Below are positions 5,745 through 6,189 of a DNA stretch of 6,189 nt, piece after piece; within the stretch, counting starts at the first letter, position 1; the number at the start of each line of letters is the position of its first letter. This DNA is from Pseudomonadota bacterium (GTDB lineage Bacteria > Pseudomonadota > Alphaproteobacteria > Rhodospirillales > 2-02-FULL-58-16), in NCBI GenBank assembly GCA_022572335.1, contig JACZWD010000158.1:1-6189 (forward strand), written 5' to 3'. Below the pieces are notes generated by a model that was not told the DNA's origin, did no database searches, and saw only the letters and a list, made by a program, of their open reading frames with translations. The position numbers and the translations under genes are program-made.

Positions 5745-5775
5745 GTCACGTGACACGGTCCCCTCGGGTGTCACG
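5745..5775. promoter_or_regulatory. Palindromic cluster in the peptidase/isomerase divergent region
   Basis: GTCACGTGAC at 5745-5754 is a perfect 10-bp palindrome. Overlapping it, CGTGACAC (5749-5756) and GTGTCACG (5768-5775) form 8-bp inverted arms 11 nt apart. Half-site TGTCACG/CGTGACA therefore appears repeatedly just upstream of the peptidase start. This may be an operator, or a hairpin in the peptidase leader with a GAGGGG in its loop. The symmetry is seen; the function is inferred. Confidence 0.4.
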
Positions 5776-5865
5776 CACGGTAGCACAAAACCGCGTCCAG
5801 GCCGATTCGACGGCGCGCCGGCTCGATTCCAGGGAAGGTCGCATGCTACCCTCCGCGGCAGAGAC

Positions 5866-5871
5866 AAGGAG
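5866..5871 (+). promoter_or_regulatory. Ribosome binding site of the isomerase gene
   Basis: AAGGAG lies 8 nt before the ATG at 5880 and fixes the start of a gene that otherwise runs off the window. It is the best Shine-Dalgarno in the window along with the one at 3846. Confidence 0.85.
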
Positions 5872-5879
5872 AGAGGCCC

Positions 5880-6189
5880 ATGCCCAAGTTCGCCGCCAAC
5901 CTGACGATGATGTTCAACGAGCTGGACTTCATGGACCGCTTCAAGGGAGCGGCGGACGCCGGCTTCAAGGGCGTGGAGTTCCTGTTCCCCTATGCCTATC
6001 CGGCGGACGCGTTGAAGGACCGGCTGGCCCAACACGGCCTGGTCCAGGCGTTGTTCAACATGCCGCCCGGCGACTGGGACGCGGGCGAGAGGGGCATCGG
6101 CGCCCTCCCCGGCCGGGAATCCGAGTTCCGCGAGGGGGTGGAGAAGGCCATCGAGTACGCCCGCGCGCTCGATTGCCCGCTGGTGCACG
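5880..6189 (+). CDS. hyi: Hydroxypyruvate isomerase family protein (Hyi/OtnI), 3' end missing
   Basis: The first 103 residues of a sugar-phosphate-isomerase-type TIM barrel protein are present; the family is about 260 residues long. The opening MPKFAANLTMMFNELDFMDRF, then AGFKGVEFLFPYAYP (residues 27-41), LFNMPPGDWDAGERGIG (about 59-75) and LPGRESEFREGVEKAIEYA are characteristic of hydroxypyruvate isomerase (hydroxypyruvate to tartronate semialdehyde) and the closely related 2-oxo-tetronate isomerase OtnI. The two cannot be separated from this N-terminus, so the symbol is provisional. The metal-binding glutamates of the barrel lie beyond the window. The start at 5880 is supported by AAGGAG 8 nt upstream. 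Third codon positions are strongly G/C, as expected for a native gene. It is divergent from the peptidase gene with a 141-bp gap. Downstream partners (for example a tartronate semialdehyde reductase) would settle the pathway but are not visible. Confidence 0.9.
   Translation, partial: MPKFAANLTMMFNELDFMDRFKGAADAGFKGVEFLFPYAYPADALKDRLAQHGLVQALFNMPPGDWDAGERGIGALPGRESEFREGVEKAIEYARALDCPLVH

Noticed and set aside
5739..6188. Extension of the peptidase frame to the right edge
   Set aside because: It would run antisense through the isomerase gene and bury the export signal 150 residues inside the protein.
1..6189. A novel multi-gene system such as defence, secretion or biosynthesis
   Set aside because: The genes face different ways, belong to unrelated families and have no shared operon; no toxin, nuclease, transposase, tRNA or integration site was seen.

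Overview
The window is GC-rich chromosomal DNA with strong G/C bias at third codon positions. It most likely comes from an alphaproteobacterium, perhaps a Rhodospirillales- or Rhizobiales-like environmental lineage. The case rests on a bacterial ELM1-family (DUF1022) protein, a TPP enzyme of a subtype I associate with that class, and an FNR/FixK-type box in front of hemN. This placement is an inference from gene content, not a measured affiliation.

Layout, left to right. (1) 2-1189 (+): C-terminal two thirds of a thiamine-diphosphate enzyme of the acetolactate synthase superfamily, cut by the window edge. (2) 1250-2236 (+): complete ELM1-family protein with a promoter-like pair ending 8 nt before its ATG. 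(3) 2237-2383: junction between convergent genes, holding three head-to-tail copies of a 10-bp unit. (4) 2384-3733 (-): complete hemN, the anaerobic coproporphyrinogen III dehydrogenase, behind a perfect FNR/FixK-type palindrome. (5) 3734-3966: intergenic region with a short candidate ORF (3860-4015, +) that has a strong Shine-Dalgarno and three copies of TACCAAGG/CCTTGGTA. (6) 3967-4509 (-): GNAT acetyltransferase. (7) 4510-4721: tandem doublet of a REP-like palindrome with a 60-bp period. (8) 4722-5738 (-): exported M28-family metallopeptidase, probably a lipoprotein. (9) 5739-5879: divergent promoter region with palindromes. (10) 5880-end (+): start of a hydroxypyruvate isomerase-family gene, cut by the right edge.

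The genes do not form one pathway; this looks like ordinary chromosomal housekeeping and accessory sequence. I see no defence system, mobile-element gene, RNA gene or CRISPR. The most informative signal is regulatory. The hemN box is centred 41.5 bp from the A of the start codon, with a -10-like hexamer exactly where a class II FNR promoter would have it, so hemN may be an oxygen-regulated leaderless transcript. The ELM1 gene shows a similar geometry. The two repeat families (the 10-bp triplet and the hairpin doublet) look like dispersed intergenic elements.
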